Assembly: GCA_016217875.1 (NCBI GenBank) | Contig: JACRFN010000070.1 | Location: 1-7,427, forward strand | Length of the DNA stretch: 7,427 bases | Source: Candidatus Kerfeldbacteria bacterium | GTDB lineage: Bacteria > Patescibacteriota > Patescibacteriia > Veblenbacterales > UBA10138 | Direction of reading: 5' to 3' | Part shown: piece after piece, positions 1 through 6,309 of the stretch | Position numbering within the stretch: position 1 is the stretch's first letter | Layout of the letters: each line of letters begins with the position of its first letter | Program-made: the position numbers and the translations under genes | The notes under the pieces: model-generated | The model's input: the letters and a program-made list of their open reading frames with translations, nothing else | Databases searched by the model: none | Told to the model about the DNA's origin: nothing

Positions 1-2
1 AG

Positions 3-137
3 GAGGATTTACGATGCCGTGTCAGATTGTGGAATATGTATTACAATGACCTTGAGCATTGCGGATTGAATGGAAAAACACCGAACGAATTTCTGGCCGA
101 TTATCAATTAACCAATCCGCCAAATGTGCCTGCCTAA
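3..137 (+). CDS. DDE transposase/integrase, C-terminal fragment (IS481/IS3-like)
   Basis: The + strand is open from the left edge to a TAA at 135-137 and gives 44 residues, so the 5' part lies outside the window. The peptide contains LWNMYYNDLEHCGLNGKTPNEF. This matches the end of the integrase-core (rve) fold of IS481/IS3-type transposases, where an aromatic N-x-x-R/E-x-H stretch is followed by L-x-G-K-T-P-x-E. The catalytic DDE residues are not visible, except that the Glu helix would lie just upstream. The protein would cut and join DNA at the ends of an insertion sequence. Whether the full gene is intact cannot be judged. No terminal inverted repeat or target duplication is obvious in the bases after the stop. 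The family call rests on the motif only, and the subfamily is uncertain. Confidence 0.6.
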   Translation, partial: EDLRCRVRLWNMYYNDLEHCGLNGKTPNEFLADYQLTNPPNVPA

Positions 138-307
138 AACATAAGGCGTAAAACAAATACCTCAGGTCCGGGGCGGCAACAGCGCCGCAAATATCAAATT
201 GTTTTAATTATTTTCCCCAACCAAGCAGCCAGAGCCGTGAGTTTGGCCTTAAGACATAGGCCACAAATGGCCGCGAGCTGACTGACAGCTAAGTCAGAGC
301 GGTTGGA
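138..307. other. Intergenic stretch without a convincing gene
   Basis: This stretch holds no ORF with a start codon that I can defend. It has short inverted repeats: GCGGC/GCCGC around a 6-nt loop near 173-190, three GGCC words near 245-275, and CTGAC/GTCAG near 280-297. None is followed by a T-run, so none reads as a normal terminator. On the minus strand, 194-307 is open for 37 codons in the same frame as the two small ORFs upstream, but it lacks a usable start. The right end of the insertion sequence whose transposase ends at 137 should lie here, but I cannot place it. Confidence 0.4.
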
Positions 308-442
308 TTATTTCAAACCACGAATAGATTCATACAACGCACCCTCATGCTTGGCAAAGATAGAGATGGTGTTACCGTGTTTCACGTAGGTCACACAATG
401 AGTGCCGGCTACTCTTTTCCTCCTGACCGTTCGGCCGGACAT
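308..442 (-). CDS. Possible small hypothetical protein (44 aa)
   Basis: An ATG at 442 opens 44 codons ending in TAA. The peptide begins MSGRTVRRKRV and ends YESIRGLK; it is basic and has no membrane segment. The start lies 6 nt after the stop of the 50-aa ORF and in the same frame, so translation could be coupled, since there is no SD before it. An AGGAGG occurs inside the ORF (minus strand, near 413-418) but no start codon lies at a suitable distance from it. I do not recognise the family. It could also be the second half of one broken gene of about 97 codons interrupted by the TAA at 449-451. A longer + strand ORF overlaps this region but has no SD. Confidence 0.3.
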   Translation of the reverse strand: MSGRTVRRKRVAGTHCVTYVKHGNTISIFAKHEGALYESIRGLK

Positions 443-448
443 TATTTG

Positions 449-601
449 TTAGTCTTTGGCTGCGTTGGGCAACAGGTTCACGGGGATGCGGGCGGTAACC
501 TTTTTCCCATTATGAATGGTAAAGTTACCGCTGACCACGCCCAAAATGGCGGCTATAGTGTCATTGATTTGAGGCAGACGAAAAGCGTTGTCTTCATGCA
601 T
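449..601 (-). CDS. Possible small hypothetical protein (50 aa) with a good ribosome binding site
   Basis: An ATG at 601 opens 50 codons ending in TAA. AGGAG sits 6 nt before the start, which is the best-placed SD at any start considered here apart from a fortuitous one in the groL terminator. The peptide starts MHEDNAFRLPQINDTI and carries a Gly/Val/Ile-rich middle with a basic stretch (HNGKKVTAR) near residues 30-38. It has no signal peptide and no membrane helix. A possible promoter lies about 65-90 bp upstream. I do not recognise a family and propose no function. The same reading frame continues after the stop into the 44-aa ORF, so this may be the front half of a decayed gene. Confidence 0.42.
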   Translation of the reverse strand: MHEDNAFRLPQINDTIAAILGVVSGNFTIHNGKKVTARIPVNLLPNAAKD

Positions 602-664
602 AGCTCACTCCTGTCTATGGTTGTGAAGGTTGGGATTGTTTGTTTTGACCACCAGCGTAAAAAC

Positions 665-693
665 ACCCTACCCAAAATCCAAAACGGCGTCAA
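665..693 (-). promoter_or_regulatory. Possible sigma-70-type promoter for the small ORF(s)
   Basis: On the minus strand, TTGACG (688-693) is followed after 17 nt by TAGGGT (665-670). The -35 matches consensus in 5 of 6 positions and the spacing is ideal. The -10 is weak, with only its TA and final T conserved. Transcription would start near 658 and reach the ATG at 601. In AT-rich DNA such a match is only suggestive. Confidence 0.3.
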
Positions 694-744
694 GAGTCTT
701 TCATAAAACATGAACCATAGAACATAAAACCAAGGAGGATACAA

Positions 745-772
745 AAGCACTGAAGTAATTACTTCAGTGCTT
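745..772 (-). terminator. Perfect palindrome, probable terminator of ppsA
   Basis: The 28 bases form a perfect inverted repeat (arms AAGCACTGAAGT and ACTTCAGTGCTT around AATT). It lies 28 bp after the ppsA stop. On the minus strand the stem ends in CTT and runs into TTG, giving a short TTTT tract, so it resembles a weak rho-independent terminator. It could also be a binding site for a dimeric regulator, because the symmetry is complete. Confidence 0.55.
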
Positions 773-800
773 AAATGCTCTATGACACTTGCTTAATAAT

Positions 801-3203
801 CTAATATTTAAGAGACTTTTCAAACTTGACTATACGCAAGGTGGTAGGCAGTACCGTGTCCGGGTTCAATGATATGGAATTAATGCCCTCTTTCACCAAA
901 AATTCGGCAAAATCAGGAAAATCAGACGGGCCCTGGCCGCAAATGCCTATCTTGCGTTTGGTCTGATGCGCTATGTGAATCACCTGACGGATAAGAGTCT
1001 TGACCGCCTCACTCTTCTCGTTCGAGGTACCGGCTATTTTGAGAATGCCGGAATCGCGGTCAATGCCCAAAGTAAGTTGAGTCAGGTCGTTGGAACCGAT
1101 GTAAAAACCGTCAAACACCCGGGCAAAATCCTGGGCCAAGATAACGTTCGAAGGAATCTCACACATCACATATACTTCTAAACCATTCTTACCCCGCTTA
1201 AGCCCCTCACTGGCCATAATCTTTAATACCCGCTCTCCCTCTTCCGGCGTGCGGCAGAAAGGCACCATGATTTTGACATTGGTCAGGCCAAAAGTATCGC
1301 GTACTTTGCGGAAGGCCTTGCATTCCAAGCGGAAAGCGGCTTCATACTTCGGATCATAGTAGCGTGAAGCGCCGCGCCAGCCTATCATGGGGTTACCCTC
1401 GACAGGTTCAAACTCCTTGCCACCGATAAGGTTAGCATATTCACTGGACTTAAAATCAGCCAATCTAACAATTACATCTTTGGGGTAAAACGCCGCAGCC
1501 AAGATGGCGATGCCTTGAGCCAACTTATCAATGTAAAACCTGCTCTTATTTTTGTAGCCAACGGTTAAGGTGGCTATCTTAGCCTTGGCTTTGGCATCTT
1601 TCAGATGGTCAAAGTGAATCAGGGCCAAAGGGTGTATCTTAATGGAGTTATTAATGATGAATTCTTCGCGCGCCAACCCGACGCCGTCATTAGGAATAAA
1701 CGACAAGGTAAAAGCTTGCTGTGGCTCGCCCACGTTCATCATAATCTTGGTTTTGGGCTTACCTAATTTTTTAAGATCAGTACGCTCCACTTCAAACGGT
1801 AATAGACCGTCATAAACCTTACCCGTCTCGCCTTCGGCACAGGAGACGGTTACCTTACGACCATTCTTCAACAGCTCAGTACCATGGTTAGTGCCGACAA
1901 TACAAGGTATCCCGAGCTCGCGCGACACAATAGCGGCATGACAAGTGCGACCGCCTGAATTGGTCACAATGGCCGCGGCTTGCTTCATCACCGGCTCCCA
2001 ATCAGGATCAGTCATTTCGGTTACGAGCACGCTACCCGGCTTAAAACGGCTTATTTCCTTGACTGACTTAATAAGGCTGACTGGGCCTTGGCCAATCTTG
2101 GAACCTACGGCTGTACCCGCCACCAACACCCTACCGGTTTTCTTGAGTTGGTATTCCTCCAACACCTGTTTTGATTTACGCGCCACCACGGTTTCCGGCC
2201 TGGCTTGCACAATGTAGAGTTCGCCGCTCTGGCCATCCTTAGCCCACTCAATATCCATCGGTCTCTTATAATGCTCCTCGATTTGCATACCCCACTTGGC
2301 AAGTTGCAATACCTCTTTTTGATTTAAAGTAAAACGCTGCCTATCAGCTGGTGATACCGGCAGACTCTTAGTTGCCTTAGCGCCGCCTGAGGCATAAACC
2401 AGCTTTTTTTCTTTGGAACCAAGGCGCTGGCTGATGACGGCCGGGAACCCGGCCTTAAAAGTTGTTTTAAAAACATAATATTCGTCCGGATTAACAGCGC
2501 CCTTGACTATAAACTCACCCAAACCCCAAGCACTATTAATAAGCACCACATCGCGGAAGCCGGATTCTGTATCAAGCGTGAACATCACGCCTGAACAAGC
2601 CTTGTCTGAGCGCACCATTTTTTGCACGGCAATGGAAAGCCCGATTTTAAAATGATCAAACTTCTTATCCACGCGATAAGAAATGGCCCGATCGGTAAAC
2701 AATGAAGCAAAACATTGTTTACAGGCCTCGAGCACCGCTGACTCACCCACTATGTTAAGATAAGATTCTTGTTGGCCGGCAAAAGACGCGTCGGGCAAAT
2801 CCTCAGCCGTGGCTGACGAGCGTACAGCTACGTCCACTGCCTTAACTTTGAAACTTTTGGAAATCTTACGATAGCTCTGACTGATGGCCCGCGCCAGCTC
2901 GGGCGGAAACTTAGACTGCATTATGAGCTGGCGCACCGCCGCACCGCGTCTGGCCAAATCCTTAAGATTATTAGTATCAAGGCCTTTTAATATTTTTCTA
3001 ATACCCTTGGCAATGCCAGCTTTTTTAAGCAAATAACGATAAGCGTAAGCCGTCACAGCAAAGCCAGGCGGCACGCGTACGCCCTGCTTCATGAGTTTCT
3101 GGTACATCTCCCCAAGCGAAGCATTCTTCCCCCCGACCAACGGCACGTCTTTGATAGCAACTTCGGTAAAATCTAAAATAAACTGACGACTGCGCCTGGC
3201 CAT
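801..3203 (-). CDS. ppsA: Phosphoenolpyruvate synthase (pyruvate, water dikinase)
   Basis: The 800-residue product has the length of bacterial PpsA (about 790) and is shorter than PPDK (about 880). It interconverts pyruvate + ATP + water and PEP + AMP + phosphate in the cytoplasm. Domains in order: an ATP-grasp nucleotide-binding domain (about 15-340) with VGGKNASLGEM (23-33), VRSSATAEDLP (127-137) and FAGQQES (141-147); the swivelling phosphohistidine domain (about 355-465) with GGRTCHAAIVSRELG, catalytic His422; and a C-terminal PEP/pyruvate TIM barrel (about 480-795) with GASRYY (611-616), metal-binding Glu682 and Asp706 in MCEIPSN and GSNDLTQ, and catalytic Cys755 in GICGQGPSDFP. All key residues are present. 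The ATG is fixed by the conserved N-terminus although no SD precedes it. In a small fermentative genome the enzyme may serve gluconeogenesis or run toward pyruvate; the sequence cannot decide. It follows two membrane-protein genes across a 130-bp AT-rich gap. Confidence 0.96.
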   Translation of the reverse strand: MARRSRQFILDFTEVAIKDVPLVGGKNASLGEMYQKLMKQGVRVPPGFAVTAYAYRYLLKKAGIAKGIRKILKGLDTNNLKDLARRGAAVRQLIMQSKFPPELARAISQSYRKISKSFKVKAVDVAVRSSATAEDLPDASFAGQQESYLNIVGESAVLEACKQCFASLFTDRAISYRVDKKFDHFKIGLSIAVQKMVRSDKACSGVMFTLDTESGFRDVVLINSAWGLGEFIVKGAVNPDEYYVFKTTFKAGFPAVISQRLGSKEKKLVYASGGAKATKSLPVSPADRQRFTLNQKEVLQLAKWGMQIEEHYKRPMDIEWAKDGQSGELYIVQARPETVVARKSKQVLEEYQLKKTGRVLVAGTAVGSKIGQGPVSLIKSVKEISRFKPGSVLVTEMTDPDWEPVMKQAAAIVTNSGGRTCHAAIVSRELGIPCIVGTNHGTELLKNGRKVTVSCAEGETGKVYDGLLPFEVERTDLKKLGKPKTKIMMNVGEPQQAFTLSFIPNDGVGLAREEFIINNSIKIHPLALIHFDHLKDAKAKAKIATLTVGYKNKSRFYIDKLAQGIAILAAAFYPKDVIVRLADFKSSEYANLIGGKEFEPVEGNPMIGWRGASRYYDPKYEAAFRLECKAFRKVRDTFGLTNVKIMVPFCRTPEEGERVLKIMASEGLKRGKNGLEVYVMCEIPSNVILAQDFARVFDGFYIGSNDLTQLTLGIDRDSGILKIAGTSNEKSEAVKTLIRQVIHIAHQTKRKIGICGQGPSDFPDFAEFLVKEGINSISLNPDTVLPTTLRIVKFEKSLKY

Positions 3204-3333
3204 AATAAATAAATCAAAATTTAAAAATTAAAATGAAAAAATCCCGAACAAAAATCTATCAAATTATTTTGATTTTTGATTTTTTAATTTTACATTACAG
3301 TACGGCCTGATGAAATGGAGTTAAAACCTGAAA
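3204..3333. other. AT-rich gap before ppsA with degenerate short repeats
   Basis: This gap is almost entirely A/T and built from overlapping variants of AAAATTT, AAATCAAA and AAAAATC. A weak AT-only hairpin (ATCAAA/TTTGAT, 3258-3273) followed on the minus strand by an interrupted T-run could end the upstream small gene's transcript. Many sequences here resemble -10 or -35 hexamers, so I do not name a promoter. No SD lies before the ppsA ATG. Confidence 0.4.
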
Positions 3334-3660
3334 CTAAAAACTAAACCTCTTAGCATACCGCCCGAGAAATGGCATCTCCCAAGTGCGGCCGGTCAAAGCT
3401 GCCACCAAACCAAGCACCGAGAACAACACGGACGCGAGCGAGCCGAAGAAACCCACTAACCACCCAAGCAGGGGTACCACCGCCACCATACCGATGGCCA
3501 TCTCGGCGGCAAAGAGCAAAAAGCCTTGATGAGCATGGAACTGCACAAAGGCACGGTCACGTTTAAACAATAGGGGCACTAAAGCTAAGGCCCAAAGATA
3601 AGACAAGGCCGCGTAAACCTTATCATCTTGAGTAATAGCCAAGGGTTTTTTGCTGGGCAT
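3334..3660 (-). CDS. Small membrane protein, Tic20/DUF4870-like
   Basis: The product has 108 residues and three hydrophobic segments (about 16-33, 47-65 and 67-90). It has a short polar N-terminus with a DDKVYAALSYL start, a KRDRAFVQFHAHQG loop (33-46) just before the second helix, and a basic tail ending GRYAKRFSF. The pattern of an ALSY first helix, a K-x-x-x-F-V-x-F-H-x-x-Q-x loop and two more helices fits the Tic20-like/DUF4870 family of small bacterial membrane proteins. The function of that family in bacteria is unknown to me. The gene begins 13 bp after the stop of the preceding membrane gene, so the two are probably co-transcribed. No SD precedes its ATG. The family assignment is by eye. 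Confidence 0.72.
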   Translation of the reverse strand: MPSKKPLAITQDDKVYAALSYLWALALVPLLFKRDRAFVQFHAHQGFLLFAAEMAIGMVAVVPLLGWLVGFFGSLASVLFSVLGLVAALTGRTWEMPFLGRYAKRFSF

Positions 3661-3673
3661 AATTTTAAAAAAA

Positions 3674-4138
3674 TTAATGGTTAAGTTCTAGCCAGCCCGC
3701 CGTCCAACGGGGTAGATGAAAAAAAGCCAAGGTCAGCAATGATACGGCCGCAGCCAGCAGGCCGCTCCACACCGGTTCCGTCACAAAATTGAAAATCAAA
3801 GAAATAGTAAAAACCAAGGAAGTGCCGGCGTAGTGTATAAGGGCCCACAGAGCCGAAACCAAACCAGCAGTTGAACCAACTAAACAGCAAACCACAAACA
3901 GCTGCTTCCAGTTGTTGCCTTGCCGAATGCCCACTAGGTAAGCGGTTACAACGGCCACCAGCACCTGTAGTATTAAAACCAATGGTTGCAACCAATCTAA
4001 ATAAGACAACTGTAACCAGAAGCTGGCTAAATATAACAAGCTTAGACTGCTACTTAAAGCCACCAAGGGCCACTCGGCGGCCTCCACGTACCAGGCGACC
4101 GGCTGACCAAATAAACTAACGTCTGTGTCACTGGGCAT
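3674..4138 (-). CDS. Four-helix membrane protein of unknown function (154 aa)
   Basis: The product is hydrophobic, with likely helices at about 23-42, 50-70, 78-100 and 123-141 and a less clear segment at 106-119. There is a short polar N-terminus (MPSDTDVSLF) and no recognisable catalytic motif. I do not recognise the family. I chose the ATG at 4138. A longer reading from a GTG at 4174 (12 more residues) has AGGAGG 8 nt upstream, but both that SD and the GTG lie inside the groL terminator hairpin, where they are probably accidental. TATACT lies exactly 6 nt before the ATG at 4138, which fits a leaderless transcript. The gene is 13 bp ahead of the Tic20-like gene, suggesting a membrane-protein pair. 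Confidence 0.75.
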   Translation of the reverse strand: MPSDTDVSLFGQPVAWYVEAAEWPLVALSSSLSLLYLASFWLQLSYLDWLQPLVLILQVLVAVVTAYLVGIRQGNNWKQLFVVCCLVGSTAGLVSALWALIHYAGTSLVFTISLIFNFVTEPVWSGLLAAAVSLLTLAFFHLPRWTAGWLELNH

Positions 4139-4144
4139 ATTCTT

Positions 4145-4150
4145 AGTATA
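4145..4150 (-). promoter_or_regulatory. -10-like TATACT, 6 nt before an ATG (leaderless start?)
   Basis: On the minus strand TATACT (5 of 6 to TATAAT) ends 6 nt before the ATG at 4138, so transcription would begin at or next to the A of the start codon. It lies just downstream of the groL terminator, where a new promoter is needed for the membrane genes. No good -35 is seen 16-18 nt upstream; that position falls in the T-rich terminator arm. Confidence 0.42.
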
Positions 4151-4161
4151 AACCGAATGAT

Positions 4162-4223
4162 ATTTAAAAACCACCCCGATGTCCTCCTTCGCCAGTTGGC
4201 GGACGCGCGGGTGGTTTTTAAAT
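4162..4223 (-). terminator. groESL rho-independent terminator with nested palindrome
   Basis: Perfect 15-bp arms (ATTTAAAAACCACCC at 4162-4176 and its complement at 4209-4223) enclose 32 nt. Read on the minus strand, an A-tract, a GC-rich stem and a T-tract follow one another in the usual terminator order, and the symmetry makes it work in both directions. It lies 35 bp after the groL stop. The loop holds a second palindrome, CGCCA-GT-TGGCG at 4190-4201, which looks like a REP-type element. The loop also carries AGGAGG (minus strand, 4183-4188). Confidence 0.82.
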
Positions 4224-4257
4224 CTTTAGTTCTATGTTACCTGCTCTATGCTCATTG

Positions 4258-5883
4258 TTAGTAGTCCATGCCCATACCTCCCGGCATACCCGGCGCCCTA
4301 TCTTCTTTCTTTTCTGGAATATCGGTTACCACCGCCTCGGTGGTCAGGAACATACCGGCTATAGAGGCGGCGTTCTGTAAAGCGGAACGCGTAACCTTCA
4401 TAGGATCAACCACCCCAGCCTTAACTAAATCCTCATACTTATCTGTATCCGCGTTGTAACCATGATTACCTTCATGTTTCTTAACTTCTTCCACCACTAC
4501 GGCCCCATCCTGGCCGGCATTCTCAGCAATTTGTTTTAATGGCTCATCTAGGGCGCGTAACAAAATACGAAGGCCGACCCGTTCCTCGGGCGTCAACTCT
4601 AACTTATCCAAAGCTTTGGCGGCACGAATCAAGGCCACGCCGCCGCCCACCACAATGCCCTCTTCTACCGCTGCCTTGGTAGCGTGCAGGGCATCTTCCA
4701 CTTTGTACTTGCGCTCTTTCATTTCAGTTTCCGTGGCAGCACCGACTTTGAGCACGGCTACGCCGCCCGAAAGTTTGGCCAACCGTTCCTGCAGTTTTTC
4801 TTTATCAAAATCAGACTCAGTACGCTCAATTTCTTTCTTAATCTGAGCAATGCGATCTTTAATCTTAACAGCCTCGCCCTTGCCGCTGACAAAAGTGGTC
4901 TCTTCTTTGGTGGCAATCACCTTATGCGCGCCGCCCAGCACCTCCATACCCACATTCTCAAACTTCAAGCCCAAATCCTCGCTCACGACCGTCGCACCGG
5001 TCAGGGTGGCTATGTCCTGCAACATTTCCTTACGGCGATCCCCAAAGCCGGGAGCTTTGACTGCTAAAGTATTAAACGTTTTACGGATATTATTGACCAC
5101 AAAAGTAGCTAAGGCCTCACCTTCCACATCTTCGGCTACTATGACCAATTCTTTCTTGCCGGTTTGAGCTACTTTTTCCAGCAGCGGCAAAATGTCATGC
5201 ACGGCCGCAATTTTCTTATCAGTCACCAGAATGTAAGGGTCTTCATAAACTGCCTCCATACGATCCGGGTTAGTGACCATGTAGGCCGAAACGTAACCCT
5301 TATCAATCTGCATACCCTCCACCACCTCAGATTCAATCGTCAGGCCTTGCGACTCCTCGACTGTAATCACGCCATCCTTACCAACTTTAGCCATGGCTTC
5401 GGCAATCACCTTACCCACTTCCGCATCATTGGCGGAAATAGAGGCTACTTGGGCTATTTCTTCTTTGCCAGCCACCGACTTAGCTTGCTTTTTTAAAGCC
5501 TCCACCACGGCCTGCACGCCTTTTTCAATACCATGGCGTAGGGCCTGAGGATTAGCGCCGGCGGCCAAATTTTTAAAGCCTTCCTGAATTAAAGTCTGGG
5601 CCAAGACAGTGGCGGTGGTGGTACCGTCACCGGCCACATCATTAGTTTTAGAAGCCACTTCTTGCAACAATTGGGCACCGACATTCTCAAACTTGTCCTC
5701 CAGCTCAATTTCTTTGGCAATAGTCACGCCGTCGTTGGTGACGGTGGGCGTACCATAGCCCTTATCCAAAATAACATTACGGCCGCGGGGGCCGAGCGAA
5801 ACCTTAACCGCATCAGCCAACTTATCCACACCGCGCTTTAGGGCCGCGCGGGCTTGCTCGTCAAATTTAATCTGCTTAGGCAT
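4258..5883 (-). CDS. groL: Chaperonin GroEL (60 kDa, Hsp60)
   Basis: The 541-residue product is a full-length group I chaperonin. In E. coli this family forms a double seven-membered ring that folds proteins in an ATP-driven cycle with GroES. Visible landmarks: the N-terminus MPKQIKFDEQAR; SLGPRGRNV (29-37) and VTNDGVTIAKEI (48-59) with Asp51; the nucleotide-binding GDGTTTAT (85-92) with Asp86; the ATPase Asp397 in KVEDALHATKAA; GGGVAL (413-418); and the equatorial VVDPMKVTRSAL (491-502). The apical domain fills roughly 190-375. The tail is a short GGM-type sequence (PGMPGGMGMDY), as in cytosolic GroELs. It follows groES by 41 bp and shares its HrcA/CIRCE-controlled promoter. The start is fixed by the conserved N-terminus, yet no SD is present; the gap is AT-rich with GAATTA-like repeats. 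Confidence 0.98.
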   Translation of the reverse strand: MPKQIKFDEQARAALKRGVDKLADAVKVSLGPRGRNVILDKGYGTPTVTNDGVTIAKEIELEDKFENVGAQLLQEVASKTNDVAGDGTTTATVLAQTLIQEGFKNLAAGANPQALRHGIEKGVQAVVEALKKQAKSVAGKEEIAQVASISANDAEVGKVIAEAMAKVGKDGVITVEESQGLTIESEVVEGMQIDKGYVSAYMVTNPDRMEAVYEDPYILVTDKKIAAVHDILPLLEKVAQTGKKELVIVAEDVEGEALATFVVNNIRKTFNTLAVKAPGFGDRRKEMLQDIATLTGATVVSEDLGLKFENVGMEVLGGAHKVIATKEETTFVSGKGEAVKIKDRIAQIKKEIERTESDFDKEKLQERLAKLSGGVAVLKVGAATETEMKERKYKVEDALHATKAAVEEGIVVGGGVALIRAAKALDKLELTPEERVGLRILLRALDEPLKQIAENAGQDGAVVVEEVKKHEGNHGYNADTDKYEDLVKAGVVDPMKVTRSALQNAASIAGMFLTTEAVVTDIPEKKEDRAPGMPGGMGMDY

Positions 5884-5924
5884 AGATTTATGAATTACGA
5901 ATCATGAATAAAGAATTAAGAAAA

Positions 5925-6215
5925 TTACTCGACAATAGCGATAACATCGGAGAGTTGTAGAGTACCGAATTCCTGTTCGTCCAATTTGAATTCGTCCAGA
6001 GCGTACTTCTTGAACAAAACTTTGTCACCCACCCTTACATCCATTTTACCAACCTGACCATTGTCCAGCGTTTTACCCGGACCAACTGCTATAACCTCTC
6101 CTACTTCCTGCTTCTCCTTATCAACCGTATCAGGCAAAACAATGCCCGATTTGGTAGTTTTGTCTTCTTTGGAAACCTTGACCACAATGTGGTCACCAAG
6201 CGGTTTAAGCTTCAT
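5925..6215 (-). CDS. groES: Co-chaperonin GroES (10 kDa, Hsp10)
   Basis: The 96-residue product matches the usual GroES length. It caps the GroEL ring to form the folding chamber. The N-terminus MKLKPLGDHIVVKV is typical. The mobile loop that touches GroEL is at about 16-32 and contains TKSGIVLPD, with the hydrophobic I-V-L contact triplet intact. GEVIAVGPGK (39-48) and VGDKVLFKKYA (62-72) are the expected beta-barrel strands, and the protein ends LSDVIAIVE. It is the first gene of the groES-groL operon, behind a CIRCE operator. No SD is visible before the ATG. TATACT lies 6 nt upstream, so a second, leaderless start is possible. Confidence 0.98.
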   Translation of the reverse strand: MKLKPLGDHIVVKVSKEDKTTKSGIVLPDTVDKEKQEVGEVIAVGPGKTLDNGQVGKMDVRVGDKVLFKKYALDEFKLDEQEFGTLQLSDVIAIVE

Positions 6216-6221
6216 AAACTA

Positions 6222-6227
6222 AGTATA
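6222..6227 (-). promoter_or_regulatory. -10-like TATACT 6 nt before the groES ATG
   Basis: The minus strand reads TATACT, then TAGTTT, then the groES ATG. The hexamer and the 6-nt spacing are identical to those at the 154-aa membrane gene. If used, the transcript would start at the ATG and lack the CIRCE-bearing leader. The sequence 17 nt upstream (TTCGTT) is a poor -35, so this may be chance in AT-rich DNA. Confidence 0.33.
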
Positions 6228-6250
6228 AATTAATGGTTAAACGGAACGAA

Positions 6251-6277
6251 TTAGCACTCTACATAAGAGAGTGCTAA
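6251..6277 (-). promoter_or_regulatory. CIRCE operator (HrcA binding site)
   Basis: The inverted repeat TTAGCACTC-N9-GAGTGCTAA is perfect in both arms and has the canonical 9-nt spacer. It starts 4 nt downstream of the -10 of the groESL promoter, so it covers the transcription start and the 5' leader. HrcA bound here represses the operon and releases it on heat stress. hrcA itself is not in the window. Confidence 0.96.
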
Positions 6278-6281
6278 TAGC

Positions 6282-6309
6282 AGTTTAGCAAGATTTTATA
6301 AGCTGTCAA
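6282..6309 (-). promoter_or_regulatory. groESL promoter (sigma-70 type)
   Basis: TTGACA (6304-6309) is a perfect -35, followed after 16 nt by TAAACT (6282-6287), 4 of 6 to the -10 consensus. The expected start is near 6275, inside the CIRCE element. The TGA within the -35 is the stop codon of the upstream ligase gene, so the two genes are packed without any gap. Confidence 0.8.

Noticed and set aside
173..190. GC-rich hairpin as a terminator or structured RNA
   Set aside because: It has a five-pair stem, no T-run on either strand and no conserved RNA motif I can recognise.
347..706. A 119-codon + strand ORF
   Set aside because: It has no SD, its peptide has no recognisable motif, and it lies opposite minus-strand ORFs of which one has a good SD and a possible promoter. 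It is more likely a shadow.
3258..3273. AT-only hairpin as a firm terminator
   Set aside because: The stem is six A/T-rich pairs in extremely AT-rich DNA, so it would form by chance; mentioned only as a possibility.
3681..3995. 104-codon minus-strand ORF overlapping the membrane protein gene
   Set aside because: It is a shifted frame of the membrane gene, lacks an SD, and its peptide shows no coherent fold pattern.
4139..4174. Twelve-residue N-terminal extension of the membrane protein from a GTG with AGGAGG upstream
   Set aside because: The SD and GTG lie within the loop and arm of the groL terminator, so they are probably accidental. The ATG at 4138 has a TATACT placed for a leaderless start.
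4684..5067. 127-codon + strand ORF opposite groL
   Set aside because: It is antisense to a strongly conserved gene; its length is explained by the codon bias of groL.
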